Assembly: GCA_035709005.1 (NCBI GenBank)
Contig: DASTFB010000047.1
Location: forward strand, 62,001-126,000
Reading direction: 5' to 3'
DNA from: Candidatus Methylomirabilota bacterium
Lineage (GTDB): Bacteria > Methylomirabilota > Methylomirabilia > Rokubacteriales > CSP1-6
DNA: 64,000 bases
The notes below the pieces were generated by a model that was not told the DNA's origin, searched no databases, and saw only the letters and a list, made by a program, of their open reading frames with translations. Made by a program: the position numbers and the translations under genes. Positions 41,704 to 49,299 of this stretch are shown here, piece by piece (within the stretch, counting starts at the first letter, position 1; every line of letters starts with the position of its first letter).

Positions 41704-41972
41704 ACGTCTACTACTTGCCCACGCGTACCCAGAATGAGCCTGTTTCCACGATCTCCGAATGGCCGAGCCTGGCCGTGCGTCTGCGCAACGCCTGGTGGCG
41801 ACTGCGGCTGGCCGTGATCGAGATGCGGGGGATCCTCCGATCCCAGCCCCGCTACACGGCCTACGATTTCTTCTCGGCGGCGCCCCTGCCGCCCCGCCCG
41901 TGCGGCCCGGCCCGGATCATCGATTTCGAGCAAGCGCGCCAGCGACTCCGGCCGGTCGCGCACGAGGTCTGA
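41700..41972 (+). CDS. Hypothetical protein, 90 aa
   Basis: This small basic protein begins MNVYYLPTRTQNEPVS, has a helical middle with Trp and Arg (LAVRLRNAWWRLRLAVIEMRGILRSQPRYTAYDFF) and ends IDFEQARQRLRPVAHEV. The Trp/Leu/Arg helix could be amphipathic and membrane-associated. The family is unknown. It is coupled by ATGA to the preceding hypothetical protein, which together form a two-gene unit behind the sigma-54-like promoter. Confidence 0.55.
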   Translation: MNVYYLPTRTQNEPVSTISEWPSLAVRLRNAWWRLRLAVIEMRGILRSQPRYTAYDFFSAAPLPPRPCGPARIIDFEQARQRLRPVAHEV

Positions 41973-41988
41973 GACTCTCCCCGCTCGA

Positions 41989-42017
41989 TTGACAGGCGTC
42001 CGCGGGCTCGCTAGAAG
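41989..42017 (+). promoter_or_regulatory. Sigma-70-like promoter for the cytochrome c gene
   Basis: TTGACA (41989-41994) is followed after 17 bp by TAGAAG (42012-42017), 16 bp before the ATG at 42034. The -35 is perfect; the -10 keeps four of six bases. The spacing is ideal. Confidence 0.45.
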
Positions 42018-42033
42018 AGGCTCAGGTCCTCGG

Positions 42034-42354
42034 ATGGGACGAGTCTGGATCATGGTGACGGCGGCGGTGCTGGCCGTGGCCGCCGGCTGCGGCGACCGGC
42101 CACAATTGAATGCTGAGGCCGAACGCGGGCGCCAGGTCTACCTCACGCAGTGCACGGCGTGCCACGCGACCGACCCGTCCCAGGCCGGGCCGCTCGGGCC
42201 TCCGGTCAAAGGCTCGTCCCGCGAGTTGCTGGAGGCCAAGGTGCTCCGAGGCACGTACCCGCCGGGCTACCAGCCCAAGCGTCCCACCCACCTCATGCCG
42301 CCCCAGCCGGCGCTCGCTCCCGACATTCCGCCGCTCGCTGCATACCTGGAATGA
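42034..42354 (+). CDS. Cytochrome c lipoprotein
   Basis: This 106-residue protein has a lipobox VAAGC (Cys19) and one heme site CTACH (C-x2-C-H, about residues 55-59). A probable axial Met lies in THLMPPQPAL. It is a single class I cytochrome c domain anchored to a membrane. It converges with the PuuD-like membrane protein (28 bp gap), and true PuuD urate hydroxylases carry a C-terminal cytochrome c domain of this kind. It may be the separate electron acceptor for that protein. Confidence 0.85.
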   Translation: MGRVWIMVTAAVLAVAAGCGDRPQLNAEAERGRQVYLTQCTACHATDPSQAGPLGPPVKGSSRELLEAKVLRGTYPPGYQPKRPTHLMPPQPALAPDIPPLAAYLE

Positions 42355-42382
42355 GGGCGAGCGCCGTCGCGGAGACGGGCCC

Positions 42383-43102
42383 TCAGGGGAACATGATCTC
42401 CAGCCCGAAGTAGAGGATCGCGGTCAGAACGAAACCCGCCCAGAACGTGCCTTTGACGCTGCCGAGCACCTTCTTGCCGGGCCCCGTCGTGCCGACCATG
42501 GCGTTGGCCTCGGCGGCGATCAAGACGATGGTCAGCAGGATGAGAGCGCCAGCGATGGCCCCACCGGTGGCCTGAGCGAACATGGGCAGATGGCTGGCCG
42601 CGCCCATGAAGAACAGCATGGGAATCGAGAGCAGGGTGTTCGTCCGGGATGCGAACCCGCCCCGCTGCCCCCGGGCCGCGGCCTCCGCGATGGCCTGTCC
42701 GCCCTTGGCGACCTGCCTCGCCGAGGCGATGACCACCTGCTGGGCCGGCCAGATCACGAACCAGACGTTGAACCACAAGATGCTGCCCAACATCCCACCG
42801 TAGAAGATGGCCCAGCCGTACGAGGTGTTGAAGAAGCCGTCGAGCCCGAGTTGTCCGATCTTGTGCAGGATGATGAGCCAGCCGGTGATGAACGTGAGCA
42901 TGGCGCCCCACCGGAACCACCACAAAGCCCGCTCGACCAGGCCGCCGGTGATCATGCCGCTACGGACGGGAGCCTCAGCCCCCGCGAAGTAAGGAGTCTG
43001 GACGAAGTTAAAGTAGTAGAGCAGCCCGATCCAGGTGATCCCGGCGAGGAAATGGAACCACCGCAGGAAGAACAGCCAACCCTCTCCGCTGAACAGCGCC
43101 AT
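42383..43102 (-). CDS. Integral membrane protein, urate hydroxylase PuuD-like
   Basis: This 239-residue protein has about six membrane segments with conserved aromatic and His positions: FLRWFHFLAGITWIGLLYYFNFVQTPYF, WRWGAMLTFITGWLIILHKIG-like stretches and WFNVWFVIWPAQQVV. This matches the membrane domain of PuuD (urate hydroxylase). The cytochrome c domain that ends PuuD is missing here and lies as a separate gene tail-to-tail. Whether it oxidises urate is uncertain, since many members of this membrane family lack a proven substrate. It follows the acidic protein gene on the same strand. Confidence 0.75.
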   Translation of the reverse strand: MALFSGEGWLFFLRWFHFLAGITWIGLLYYFNFVQTPYFAGAEAPVRSGMITGGLVERALWWFRWGAMLTFITGWLIILHKIGQLGLDGFFNTSYGWAIFYGGMLGSILWFNVWFVIWPAQQVVIASARQVAKGGQAIAEAAARGQRGGFASRTNTLLSIPMLFFMGAASHLPMFAQATGGAIAGALILLTIVLIAAEANAMVGTTGPGKKVLGSVKGTFWAGFVLTAILYFGLEIMFP

Positions 43103-43131
43103 GGTCTGGCCCCTCCTCGTCGCGTGATGGA

Positions 43132-43428
43132 CTACTTCTCCTCCTCGACCTCCTCATCCTCCTCCTCGTCGACGTCGTCGTCCTCGTCGAGGTCATCCTC
43201 CTCGTCGTCTTCGAGCTCGTCGTCCTCGAACTCGTCGTCGTCCTCGAGCTCGTCCTCATCGGCGACGTCGTCGTCGTCCTCGAGCTCGTCGTCGTCCTCA
43301 TCGCCTTCGTCGTCCTCGAGCTCGTCCTCGTCGTCCTCGGAGTCGTCGTCTTCTTCTTCGTCTTCGTCGGCGTAGCGATGACGGAGTGCGAGATCGGTGT
43401 CATGCCAGGGGTGTGTCCGCAACTGCAT
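43132..43428 (-). CDS. Extremely acidic Asp/Glu-tail protein
   Basis: This 98-residue protein starts MQLRTHPWHDTDLALRHRY, a normal, slightly basic head. From residue 21 it is almost entirely Asp and Glu (65 of 78 residues), broken by single Leu, Val, Phe or Gly residues. A GGAGG site stands 8 bp before the ATG, and the gene runs in the same direction as, and 29 bp before, the PuuD-like gene, which support translation. Such tails bind metal ions or basic proteins. The DNA is a degenerate GAC/GAG run that is prone to length change. Function unknown. Confidence 0.65.
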   Translation of the reverse strand: MQLRTHPWHDTDLALRHRYADEDEEEDDDSEDDEDELEDDEGDEDDDELEDDDDVADEDELEDDDEFEDDELEDDEEDDLDEDDDVDEEEDEEVEEEK

Positions 43429-43455
43429 TGAAGGTTCCTCCGAGCCGTGCCCGGC

Positions 43456-43484
43456 TTGACTTGAGTAGCTGGAATCGCTACCGT
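43456..43484 (+). promoter_or_regulatory. Candidate promoter for the CAU tRNA
   Basis: TTGACT (43456-43461) and TACCGT (43479-43484) are 17 bp apart, about 54 bp before the tRNA 5' end. The -10 is weak. A second AT-rich candidate, TTATAG at 43504-43509, has no well-spaced -35. Confidence 0.3.
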
Positions 43485-43537
43485 TGGCTTGCTCGAAGCG
43501 GGATTATAGCAAAACGGCCCACCTGTCCAACGGATTC

Positions 43538-43612
43538 GGCGGTGTAGCTCAGCGGCAGAGCAGGGGTCTCATAAGCCCCGTGTCGGAGGTTCAATTCCTC
43601 CCACCGCCACCA
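43538..43612 (+). tRNA. tRNA with CAU anticodon (elongator Met or lysidine-modified Ile2)
   Basis: The cloverleaf fits by eye. The acceptor stem is GGCGGTG/CACCGCC, the D-arm GCTC-AGCGGCA-GAGC, the anticodon stem GGGGT/GCCCC with loop CTCATAA (anticodon CAT), and the T-arm GGAGG-TTCAATT-CCTCC. Discriminator A is followed by an encoded CCA. G1-C72 pairing excludes the initiator tRNA, which has a mismatch there. It could be elongator tRNA-Met or tRNA-Ile2, whose CAU is changed to lysidine-AU by TilS, a gene present at 51772. Identity cannot be settled from the arms alone. Confidence 0.92.
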
Positions 43613-43633
43613 CCCACGATCCCGACACGGTCG

Positions 43634-44083
43634 TCAACGGTGTTCGGAGTGGCTGCAGCGCGGGCAGTAGCCTTTGAACACCGTTTCCTGACCGACGATC
43701 CGGTGACCGAAGCGCTGGGACTCCGGCAGCTGGAGTTTCCCGCGGGGAAACACGTCGTGGACTTCACCGCACCGGAGACACACCAGGTGATCGTGCCGGT
43801 GCTCGGTGTTCGGGTCGTACCGGGTCGGGCTGCCGGGGACCTCCATTTGCTGGAGCTCCTTCAGCGCGACCAGCTCGTTGAGGGTGTTGTAGACGGTGGC
43901 CAGGCTGAGCTCGGGCAGGTGACGCCGCGCCCGCTGGAAGACCTGCTCGACCGTCAGATGCACGTGATCGCCGTCGAGGGCCTGGGCGATCACCCGGCGC
44001 TGCGCCGTCATGCGCCAGTCGGGCCGGCCCTGCAGGCGGTCGATAAGTCGGCGTGGCTCCGTCACAAAATCATTGTACGACAC
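43634..44083 (-). CDS. Fur-family transcriptional regulator (PerR-like)
   Basis: This 149-residue protein starts at a GTG. It has the Fur winged-helix domain (RMTAQRRVIAQALDG, LSLATVYNTLNELVALKEL) and a dimerisation/metal domain with EHRHDHLVCLRCGEVHDV and GYCPRCSHSEHR, giving two CxxC zinc sites plus the His-rich regulatory site. It is divergent from rubrerythrin, the classic PerR arrangement: peroxide oxidises the Fe site, the repressor leaves and rubrerythrin is made. Fur versus PerR cannot be told by motif alone. Confidence 0.88.
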   Translation of the reverse strand: MSYNDFVTEPRRLIDRLQGRPDWRMTAQRRVIAQALDGDHVHLTVEQVFQRARRHLPELSLATVYNTLNELVALKELQQMEVPGSPTRYDPNTEHRHDHLVCLRCGEVHDVFPRGKLQLPESQRFGHRIVGQETVFKGYCPRCSHSEHR

Positions 44084-44119
44084 TCCCCGGACGAGTCCAG
44101 CCTTGATTTTGAGTCATTC

Positions 44120-44138
44120 TAGATTAAGATCACATCTA
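44120..44138. promoter_or_regulatory. Candidate Fur/PerR operator
   Basis: TAGAT-N9-ATCTA is a 19-bp inverted repeat, the size of a Fur-type box. It lies in the AT-rich gap (44084-44181) between the regulator and rubrerythrin genes. Only the outer five bases of each arm match, so it is a weak candidate. The neighbouring bases are markedly AT-rich for this genome. Confidence 0.35.
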
Positions 44139-44181
44139 ACTTGGGCTCGACGCGACACCCTATCACCCGATCGGAGGACGC

Positions 44182-44601
44182 ATGACGAAGCTGAAAGGAT
44201 CGAAGACCCACGAGAACCTCAAGCACGCGTTTGCCGGGGAGTCGCAGGCCAACCGGCGGTACCTCTACTTCGCCAAGGTGGCGGACGTGGAGGGCTACCC
44301 GGAGATCGCGGGCAACTTCCGTGAGACCGCGGAAGGCGAGACGGGGCACGCCCACGGCCATCTGGATTACCTGAAGGCGGTCGGGGACCCCGCCACCGAC
44401 CTGGCGATCGGGCCGACGGACGCCAATCTTCGGGCGGCCATCGCCGGAGAGACCTACGAGTACACCGATATGTACCCCGGCATGGCCAAGACGGCGCGGG
44501 CCGAGGGCTTCCCGGAGATCGCCGACTGGTTCGAGACGCTGGCCAAGGCGGAGAAGTCGCACGCCGGTCGTTTCGAGAAGCTGCTGAAGACGATCAGCTA
44601 A
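44182..44601 (+). CDS. Rubrerythrin (diiron domain only)
   Basis: This 139-residue protein has the four-helix diiron motifs: [57 protein letters not shown] and [14 protein letters not shown] (ExxH pairs). It lacks the C-terminal rubredoxin-like domain of full rubrerythrin. It reduces hydrogen peroxide using electrons from a redox partner. It heads an operon with an Fe-S oxidoreductase and DUF3501 and is divergent from the PerR-like gene. SD GGAGGA lies before the ATG. Confidence 0.9.
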   Translation: MTKLKGSKTHENLKHAFAGESQANRRYLYFAKVADVEGYPEIAGNFRETAEGETGHAHGHLDYLKAVGDPATDLAIGPTDANLRAAIAGETYEYTDMYPGMAKTARAEGFPEIADWFETLAKAEKSHAGRFEKLLKTIS

Positions 44602-44627
44602 CCGACAGCGGGAGCCGGCCCGGAGAA

Positions 44628-46028
44628 ATGCCGCGCCGGGCCGGCCCGCGCCCCCTCATGTCTGACGACACCGACATCGTCTCGTATCAACCGACAGCAG
44701 GACTGTCGTACGACCCTGCCGATCCCGTGTACTGGGACCGGGACGGTCTGGCCGGTGAGTTGCGGCGCACGTTCGCCATCTGCCACGGGTGCCGGCTCTG
44801 CTTCAAATACTGCGACGTCTTCCCGAACCTGTTCGACCTGATCGACCGCCGACACCAGGGCGAAATCCCCCTCATCACGCTCGAGGCCACGGCGGTCCTC
44901 GACGACTGTTTCCAGTGCAAGCTGTGCGAGGTGAACTGCCCGTACACCGTGCGGGATGGCCACGAGTACCGGCTGGATTTTCCGAAGCTCGTGCATCGGC
45001 AGCGGGCTGTGCAGGTGCAGGCCTGTGGCCGGCGCCTCCGCGACCGATTGCTGGGCGATCCGGACCGGGCCGGCCGCGTGGCCCGGGCCAGTCTGGGCCT
45101 GGCCAACCTGGCCAGCCGCTCCCGGATGCTCCGCTGGCTGCTCGAAAAGGCCGTGGGCATCCATCGCGGCAAGCTGTTGCCGCCCTTTGCCCGGCGAACC
45201 TTCGAGGACTGGGCCCGGCGGACCGGCCGGCTGACCGCGACGCCGCCCGCGGAGGTCGTGCTCTTTCAGACGTGTTTCGTCCAACACAATGCGCCCGAGA
45301 TCGGAGCCGACACGGTGGAGGTCCTGGAGCGGAACGGAGTCACCGTTCGCTGCGTGGCCGGGCTGCGCTGCTGCGGGATGCCGGCGTGGGAGAAGGGGGA
45401 CCTCGCGGGCGTGCAGGCTGCGGCGCGCGACAATCTCCGGCGCCTCCGCCCGTTCGTGGAGCAGGGGGCCCGCATCGTGGCCATCAACCCGACCTGCTCC
45501 ATGATGCTGCGCCGGGAGTATCCCGGCCTCGTCGATCCGGCCGACCGTGAGGCCGCCGCCCGGGTGGCCGCAGCCACCATGGACCCCGCGGAGTTCTTGT
45601 GGGGGATCCGGGACGAGCCTCGCTTCAATACGGCGTTTCAAAGCGCACCCGAGGGCACCATCGCCTACCACGTGCCTTGCCACCTGCGGGCCCAGGGCAT
45701 CGGCTTCAAGAGCCGGGACCTGCTGCGCAAGATCCCCGGAGTCCGGCTGGCCATGGTCATGGAGTGCAGCGGCCACGACGGCACCTACGCGATGACGGTC
45801 GAAGGGTTCGAGCCCTCCCGCCGCATCGGCATCAAAGCCTTTGCGGCCATGCAGGTGGCCGAGGCGAGCGTCTGGACCAGCGACTGCCCCCTGGCCGCGC
45901 TCCAGTTCGCCCAGCACGCCGGGGCGCATCCGCTGCACCCCATGTCGGTCCTGGCCCGGGCCTACCGTCCGGACGGCTTCCCCCGTCGCCTCGCGCCGGC
46001 GCCGGCCGCGGGCCCGGAGCCCCGCTGA
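44628..46028 (+). CDS. Fe-S oxidoreductase with CCG domains (GlpC/HdrD-like)
   Basis: This 466-residue protein has two ferredoxin-type sites, CHGCRLCFKYC and CFQCKLCEVNCPY, each able to bind a [4Fe-4S] cluster. Two cysteine-rich CCG-type regions follow (RCCGMPAWEKGD and HVPCHLRAQGIGF...ECSGHDGTY), as in GlpC, LutA and HdrB-like subunits. Such proteins pass electrons to or from quinones and thiol-disulfide centres. Here it probably reduces rubrerythrin. ATG 44628 has a GGAG site; ATG 44658 is an alternative start. DUF3501 overlaps its stop by one base. Confidence 0.85.
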   Translation: MPRRAGPRPLMSDDTDIVSYQPTAGLSYDPADPVYWDRDGLAGELRRTFAICHGCRLCFKYCDVFPNLFDLIDRRHQGEIPLITLEATAVLDDCFQCKLCEVNCPYTVRDGHEYRLDFPKLVHRQRAVQVQACGRRLRDRLLGDPDRAGRVARASLGLANLASRSRMLRWLLEKAVGIHRGKLLPPFARRTFEDWARRTGRLTATPPAEVVLFQTCFVQHNAPEIGADTVEVLERNGVTVRCVAGLRCCGMPAWEKGDLAGVQAAARDNLRRLRPFVEQGARIVAINPTCSMMLRREYPGLVDPADREAAARVAAATMDPAEFLWGIRDEPRFNTAFQSAPEGTIAYHVPCHLRAQGIGFKSRDLLRKIPGVRLAMVMECSGHDGTYAMTVEGFEPSRRIGIKAFAAMQVAEASVWTSDCPLAALQFAQHAGAHPLHPMSVLARAYRPDGFPRRLAPAPAAGPEPR

Positions 46029-46582
46029 TGACCCGACAGGTGCGCGTGGCCGACCTCCTCGATGCCGGCGCCTACGAGAGCCAGCGGCCCGCGTTTCGCG
46101 ACGAGGTGTTCCGGGCCAAGGACCGGCGGCGGATCCACGTCGGCGAGTACTTCACCTTTCTCTTCGAGAACACGCTGACGATCCGCTACCAGATCCAGGA
46201 GATGATCCGCGCCGAGCACATCGCCGACCGGGCGGCCATCCAGCACGAGGTGGACACCTACAACGGCTTGCTGGGCGGACCGGGGGAGCTCGGCTGCACC
46301 CTGCTGATCGAGATCGATGACCCCGCCCTGCGGGCCACGCGGCTCCGCGAGTGGTACGGGCTCCCCGAGCACGTCTACGTGCGCTTGCCGGATGGCGGCA
46401 CCGTGCGAGCCAGCTTCGACGAGTCCCAGCGCGGTCAGGGGCGCCTCTCCTCGGTGCAGTACCTGAAGTTCCGGGTGGGGTCGGCAGTGCCGGTCGCGGT
46501 GGGCATCGACCTGCCCGGCCTCGCCGCCGAGGTGCCCTTGACCCCCGCCCAGCGGGCGGCCCTCACCGAAGATCTCGAGTAG
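46028..46582 (+). CDS. DUF3501 family protein
   Basis: This 184-residue protein has the family core RRIHVGEYFTFLFENTLTIRYQIQEMIRAEHI and later GCTLLIEIDDP, RLREWYGLPEHVYVRLPDG and FRVG. DUF3501 is a soluble family of unknown function that repeatedly accompanies rubrerythrin and the CCG-domain Fe-S protein. The TGATG overlap shows translational coupling. It is the last gene of the peroxide-response operon. Confidence 0.85.
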   Translation: MTRQVRVADLLDAGAYESQRPAFRDEVFRAKDRRRIHVGEYFTFLFENTLTIRYQIQEMIRAEHIADRAAIQHEVDTYNGLLGGPGELGCTLLIEIDDPALRATRLREWYGLPEHVYVRLPDGGTVRASFDESQRGQGRLSSVQYLKFRVGSAVPVAVGIDLPGLAAEVPLTPAQRAALTEDLE

Positions 46583-46638
46583 CCCGGCTTCCGCTCCCAC
46601 CAAACTTTGCTAGACTCGTGCCCCGTGGAGGTGGCCCG

Positions 46639-47430
46639 ATGAGCGGAGCCGACGATATCCTCGTAGAACGCGATGGCGCCATCGCCACCGTCGTCTTCAA
46701 TCGACCGCGCGTGCGCAACGCCATCAATCTGGCCATGTGGGGGGAGATCGCCCGCGTCACGAACGACCTGGCCAAGGACGACGACGTGCGTGCCGTCGTG
46801 TATCGGGGCGCGGGCAGCGAGGCCTTCGCCTCGGGGGCCGACATCTCCGAGTTCAAGGAACAGCGCAAGGATACCGAGACCGCGCTGCGCTACAACGCCC
46901 AGACCCACGCGGCCCACGTCGCGCTGCGCGAGTGTCCCAAGCCCACCATCGCCATGATCTACGGCTTCTGCATGGGGGGTGCCATGGCCGTCGCCATGGC
47001 CTGCGACCTGCGGTTCGCCGCGGAAGGCTCGAAGTTCGGGATCCCGGCCGGACGGCTCGGCATCATCTATGGCGCCGACGCGGTGGGGCAACTGGTCGAT
47101 CTGGTCGGACCGGCCTATGCCAAGGACATCCTCTATTCGGCCCGCACGGTGAGCGATCGTGAAGCGCTGGCCATGGGCTTCATCCAGCGCCTGTTCCCGG
47201 CGGCCGACCTGGAGCGCGAGACATACGAGTATCTCCGCCGGGTGGCGGACAATGCGCCGCTCTCGGTCCGCGGGTCGAAGGTCACGGTGGAGAGCTACCT
47301 GGCCGGCCTGACCGAAGAGCGCCGCGCTCGCCTGCGCGAGCAGCAGCTCGAGGTCTTCGAGAGCGAGGACTACAAGGAGGGTACGCGGGCGTTCCTGGAG
47401 AAGCGGCCCCCGCGATTCCAGGGCCGCTAG
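46639..47430 (+). CDS. Enoyl-CoA hydratase/isomerase family protein
   Basis: This 263-residue crotonase-fold protein has NRPRVRNAINLAMWGEI, the oxyanion region AFASGADISEF and MIYGFCMGGAMAVAMACDLRFAAEGSKFGIPAGRLGI. The usual first catalytic Glu position is occupied by GGAMAVAMAC and the second by a Pro/Ala-rich loop (FGIPAGRLGI), so it may not be a classical hydratase. The real reaction could be an isomerase or a lyase. It abuts the pterin operon (its stop at 47430 is followed immediately by the TTG of the glycosyltransferase). Confidence 0.8.
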   Translation: MSGADDILVERDGAIATVVFNRPRVRNAINLAMWGEIARVTNDLAKDDDVRAVVYRGAGSEAFASGADISEFKEQRKDTETALRYNAQTHAAHVALRECPKPTIAMIYGFCMGGAMAVAMACDLRFAAEGSKFGIPAGRLGIIYGADAVGQLVDLVGPAYAKDILYSARTVSDREALAMGFIQRLFPAADLERETYEYLRRVADNAPLSVRGSKVTVESYLAGLTEERRARLREQQLEVFESEDYKEGTRAFLEKRPPRFQGR

Positions 47431-48489
47431 TTGCGGTTCGCCGTTCTCACGTCGACCCCGCTCTCCGCCACGGCGGGCAGCGGGACATTCGTGGCCCTCG
47501 ACGGACTCGTGCGCGGTCTGCAGGGCCGGGGCCACCAGGCGACAGTCCGGTCCCTGCGCCTGCGGACGCGCTTCCACACCCTGGATCGCTGGCTCTTCAA
47601 CGTGCACGCCGCCCTGGCGCCGCCCGCCGCCGACGTCGTGGTCGGGGTGGACCTCGACGGCTTCCTGTGGGCGCGCTGGCGTCGCGGCGTCCGCGCATTC
47701 GTGGTGGCGTTGAAGGGCATCATCGCCGACGAGCTGCGCAACGAGCGGGGCTGGGTGCGCCGGCTGCTCTCCGTGCAGGCGGGATGGGAGCGCGCCAACT
47801 GCGCCCGGGCCGATCGTGTCATCGTTCCCAGCCGCTACTCGGCCGGCATCGCGCGCGAGCTCTACGGAGTGCCGGCAGCCCGGCTCGCCGTCGTGCCGGA
47901 GCCGATCGACCTTGCCGCCTGGCGCCGTTTGTTCGGGCAGGCCCAGCGGCCCCCGGCCGCTCGACCTACCGTGCTCTGCGTGGCCCGCATGTATCCGCGC
48001 AAGCGGGTGGAGGACCTGCTGGAAGCTGCGCACCTCCTGCGGCGGCGAATCCCCAACATCCAGGTTCGCATCGTAGGGTACGGCCCCGAATGGGCCCGGC
48101 TGCACCGTCTGCACACGCGGCTGGGCCTCGCCGATACAGTGATCTTCCTGGGCGAGGTGCCTCGCGTGACGCTGGCCGTAGAATATATGGGCGCTCATTG
48201 CTTCTGTCTGCCCAGCGTGCAGGAGGGGTTCGGCCTGGTCTTCGTGGAAGCCATGGCCGCGGGGCTGCCGGTCGTGGCCTGCCGGGCCGGCGCCGTGCCC
48301 GAAGTCGTCCTCGATCGGCGTACGGGGCTCCTGGTGGCCCCGCGCCGGCCCGTCGAGCTGGCGGACGCTCTGGAGACGGTGCTGGGGGACCGGGGCTTGC
48401 GTACCGCGCTGAGCGAGGAGGGCCGACGTCGCGTGGATGACTTCGATCTCGATCGCGTGGCCGGGCGGTTCCTGGAATCGCTGCCGTGA
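47431..48489 (+). CDS. Glycosyltransferase family 4
   Basis: This 352-residue GT-B enzyme has a TTG start directly after the hydratase stop. Markers are STPLSATAGSGTFVALDGLVRGL at the N-terminus, VLCVARMYPRKRVEDLLEAA, GYGPEWARLHRL and the sugar-nucleotide site CLPSVQEGFGLVFVEAMAAGLPVVACRAGAVPEVV near the C-terminus. It overlaps the first PTPS gene by 4 bp (GTGA). That coupling suggests it glycosylates the pterin made by the operon, as pterin glycosyltransferases do in cyanobacteria, although a lipid or polysaccharide acceptor is equally possible on sequence. Confidence 0.85.
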   Translation: MRFAVLTSTPLSATAGSGTFVALDGLVRGLQGRGHQATVRSLRLRTRFHTLDRWLFNVHAALAPPAADVVVGVDLDGFLWARWRRGVRAFVVALKGIIADELRNERGWVRRLLSVQAGWERANCARADRVIVPSRYSAGIARELYGVPAARLAVVPEPIDLAAWRRLFGQAQRPPAARPTVLCVARMYPRKRVEDLLEAAHLLRRRIPNIQVRIVGYGPEWARLHRLHTRLGLADTVIFLGEVPRVTLAVEYMGAHCFCLPSVQEGFGLVFVEAMAAGLPVVACRAGAVPEVVLDRRTGLLVAPRRPVELADALETVLGDRGLRTALSEEGRRRVDDFDLDRVAGRFLESLP

Positions 48490-48893
48490 CCGCGCCCGCC
48501 TACAGCACCCGGCGATTCACGTTCGCGGCGGGCCACCGGTACTGGGTGGACACCTGGTCGGCCGCGGAGAACGAGCGTCGCTTCGGCCGGCTCACCGGGC
48601 CCCACGGCCACAACTACACCGTCGACGTGACCGTCCGCGGCCCGATCGACGAGCGCACGGGAATGGTCATCGATTTGAGCGAGCTGAAGCAGATCGTCAC
48701 GGAGACGGTGATCGAGCGGTTCGACCACGCCGACCTGAACGCCGACACCCTGTTTCGCGGGCGCGTGCCCACGACCGAGAACCTGGCCCTCGTGATCTGG
48801 GAGCTGCTCGCCCCGAAGCTCGGCAGCGAACGCCTCTGGCGGATCCGGGTCTGGGAGGATCCGACGCTCCATGCCGACTACTACGGCGCCTAG
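48486..48893 (+). CDS. 6-pyruvoyl-tetrahydropterin/6-carboxytetrahydropterin synthase paralogue lacking the catalytic Cys
   Basis: This 135-residue protein of the PTPS/QueD fold starts at a GTG coupled to the glycosyltransferase. The zinc histidines are present in FAAGHRYW and GPHGHNYTVDV (residues 40 and 42), the base in RFDHADLN, and a Glu in VWEDPT. Four residues before the HGH motif, where QueD and the next gene have the catalytic Cys, this one has Leu36 (GRLTGPHGH). It may be a structural partner, a regulatory subunit, or an enzyme using another acid, as Cys-less PTPS-III enzymes do. Confidence 0.85.
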   Translation: MTAPAYSTRRFTFAAGHRYWVDTWSAAENERRFGRLTGPHGHNYTVDVTVRGPIDERTGMVIDLSELKQIVTETVIERFDHADLNADTLFRGRVPTTENLALVIWELLAPKLGSERLWRIRVWEDPTLHADYYGA

Positions 48894-49299
48894 GCAGGTC
48901 GCGCTGACCCGCAGCTACCACTTCAGCGCGGGGCATCAGCTGCGCAACGAGGCGCTCACCGCCGACGAGAACGCCCGGCTGTACGGCGCCTGCGCCCGCC
49001 CCCACGGCCACAACTACTATCTGGAGGTCACGGTGGCCGGCGTGCCCGACGTCCAGACGGGGATGGTGCTGGATCTGGGCCGGCTCGACGCGCTGGTCCA
49101 GGAGGCGATCGTGCGGCGCGTGGACCACCACACCCTGGAGACGGTGCCCGAGCTGACCGGCGTGATCAGTACCGGGGAGGGGTTGGCTCGCGCGTTCTGG
49201 CGCCTTCTGGCCGGCCGGGTCGCGCCCGCCGTCTTACGGCAGGTCGCGGTGGTGGAGACGGCCAAGAACCGCTTCGAGTACCGGGGGGAGGAGGCATGA
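48871..49299 (+). CDS. 6-pyruvoyl-tetrahydropterin/6-carboxytetrahydropterin synthase paralogue with catalytic Cys
   Basis: This 142-residue protein has [12 protein letters not shown], then [14 protein letters not shown] with Cys41 four residues before His45, the usual position of the nucleophile. RVDHHTLE and [13 protein letters not shown] supply the remaining conserved base and Glu. It converts dihydroneopterin triphosphate to a tetrahydropterin (6-pyruvoyl or 6-carboxy form). It overlaps the previous gene by 23 bp, an unusually long overlap for close paralogues, and the next gene (folE) by 4 bp. Confidence 0.87.
   Translation: MPTTTAPRQVALTRSYHFSAGHQLRNEALTADENARLYGACARPHGHNYYLEVTVAGVPDVQTGMVLDLGRLDALVQEAIVRRVDHHTLETVPELTGVISTGEGLARAFWRLLAGRVAPAVLRQVAVVETAKNRFEYRGEEA

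Noticed and set aside
42110-43375. Plus-strand open frame ending in a poly-serine run
   Set aside because: It is the complement of the acidic protein and the PuuD-like gene. Those have ribosome sites and recognisable motifs; this frame has none.
43538-43612. Initiator tRNA-Met
   Set aside because: The 1-72 pair is G-C, while initiators have a mismatch there, and the anticodon stem lacks the three G-C pairs of initiators.
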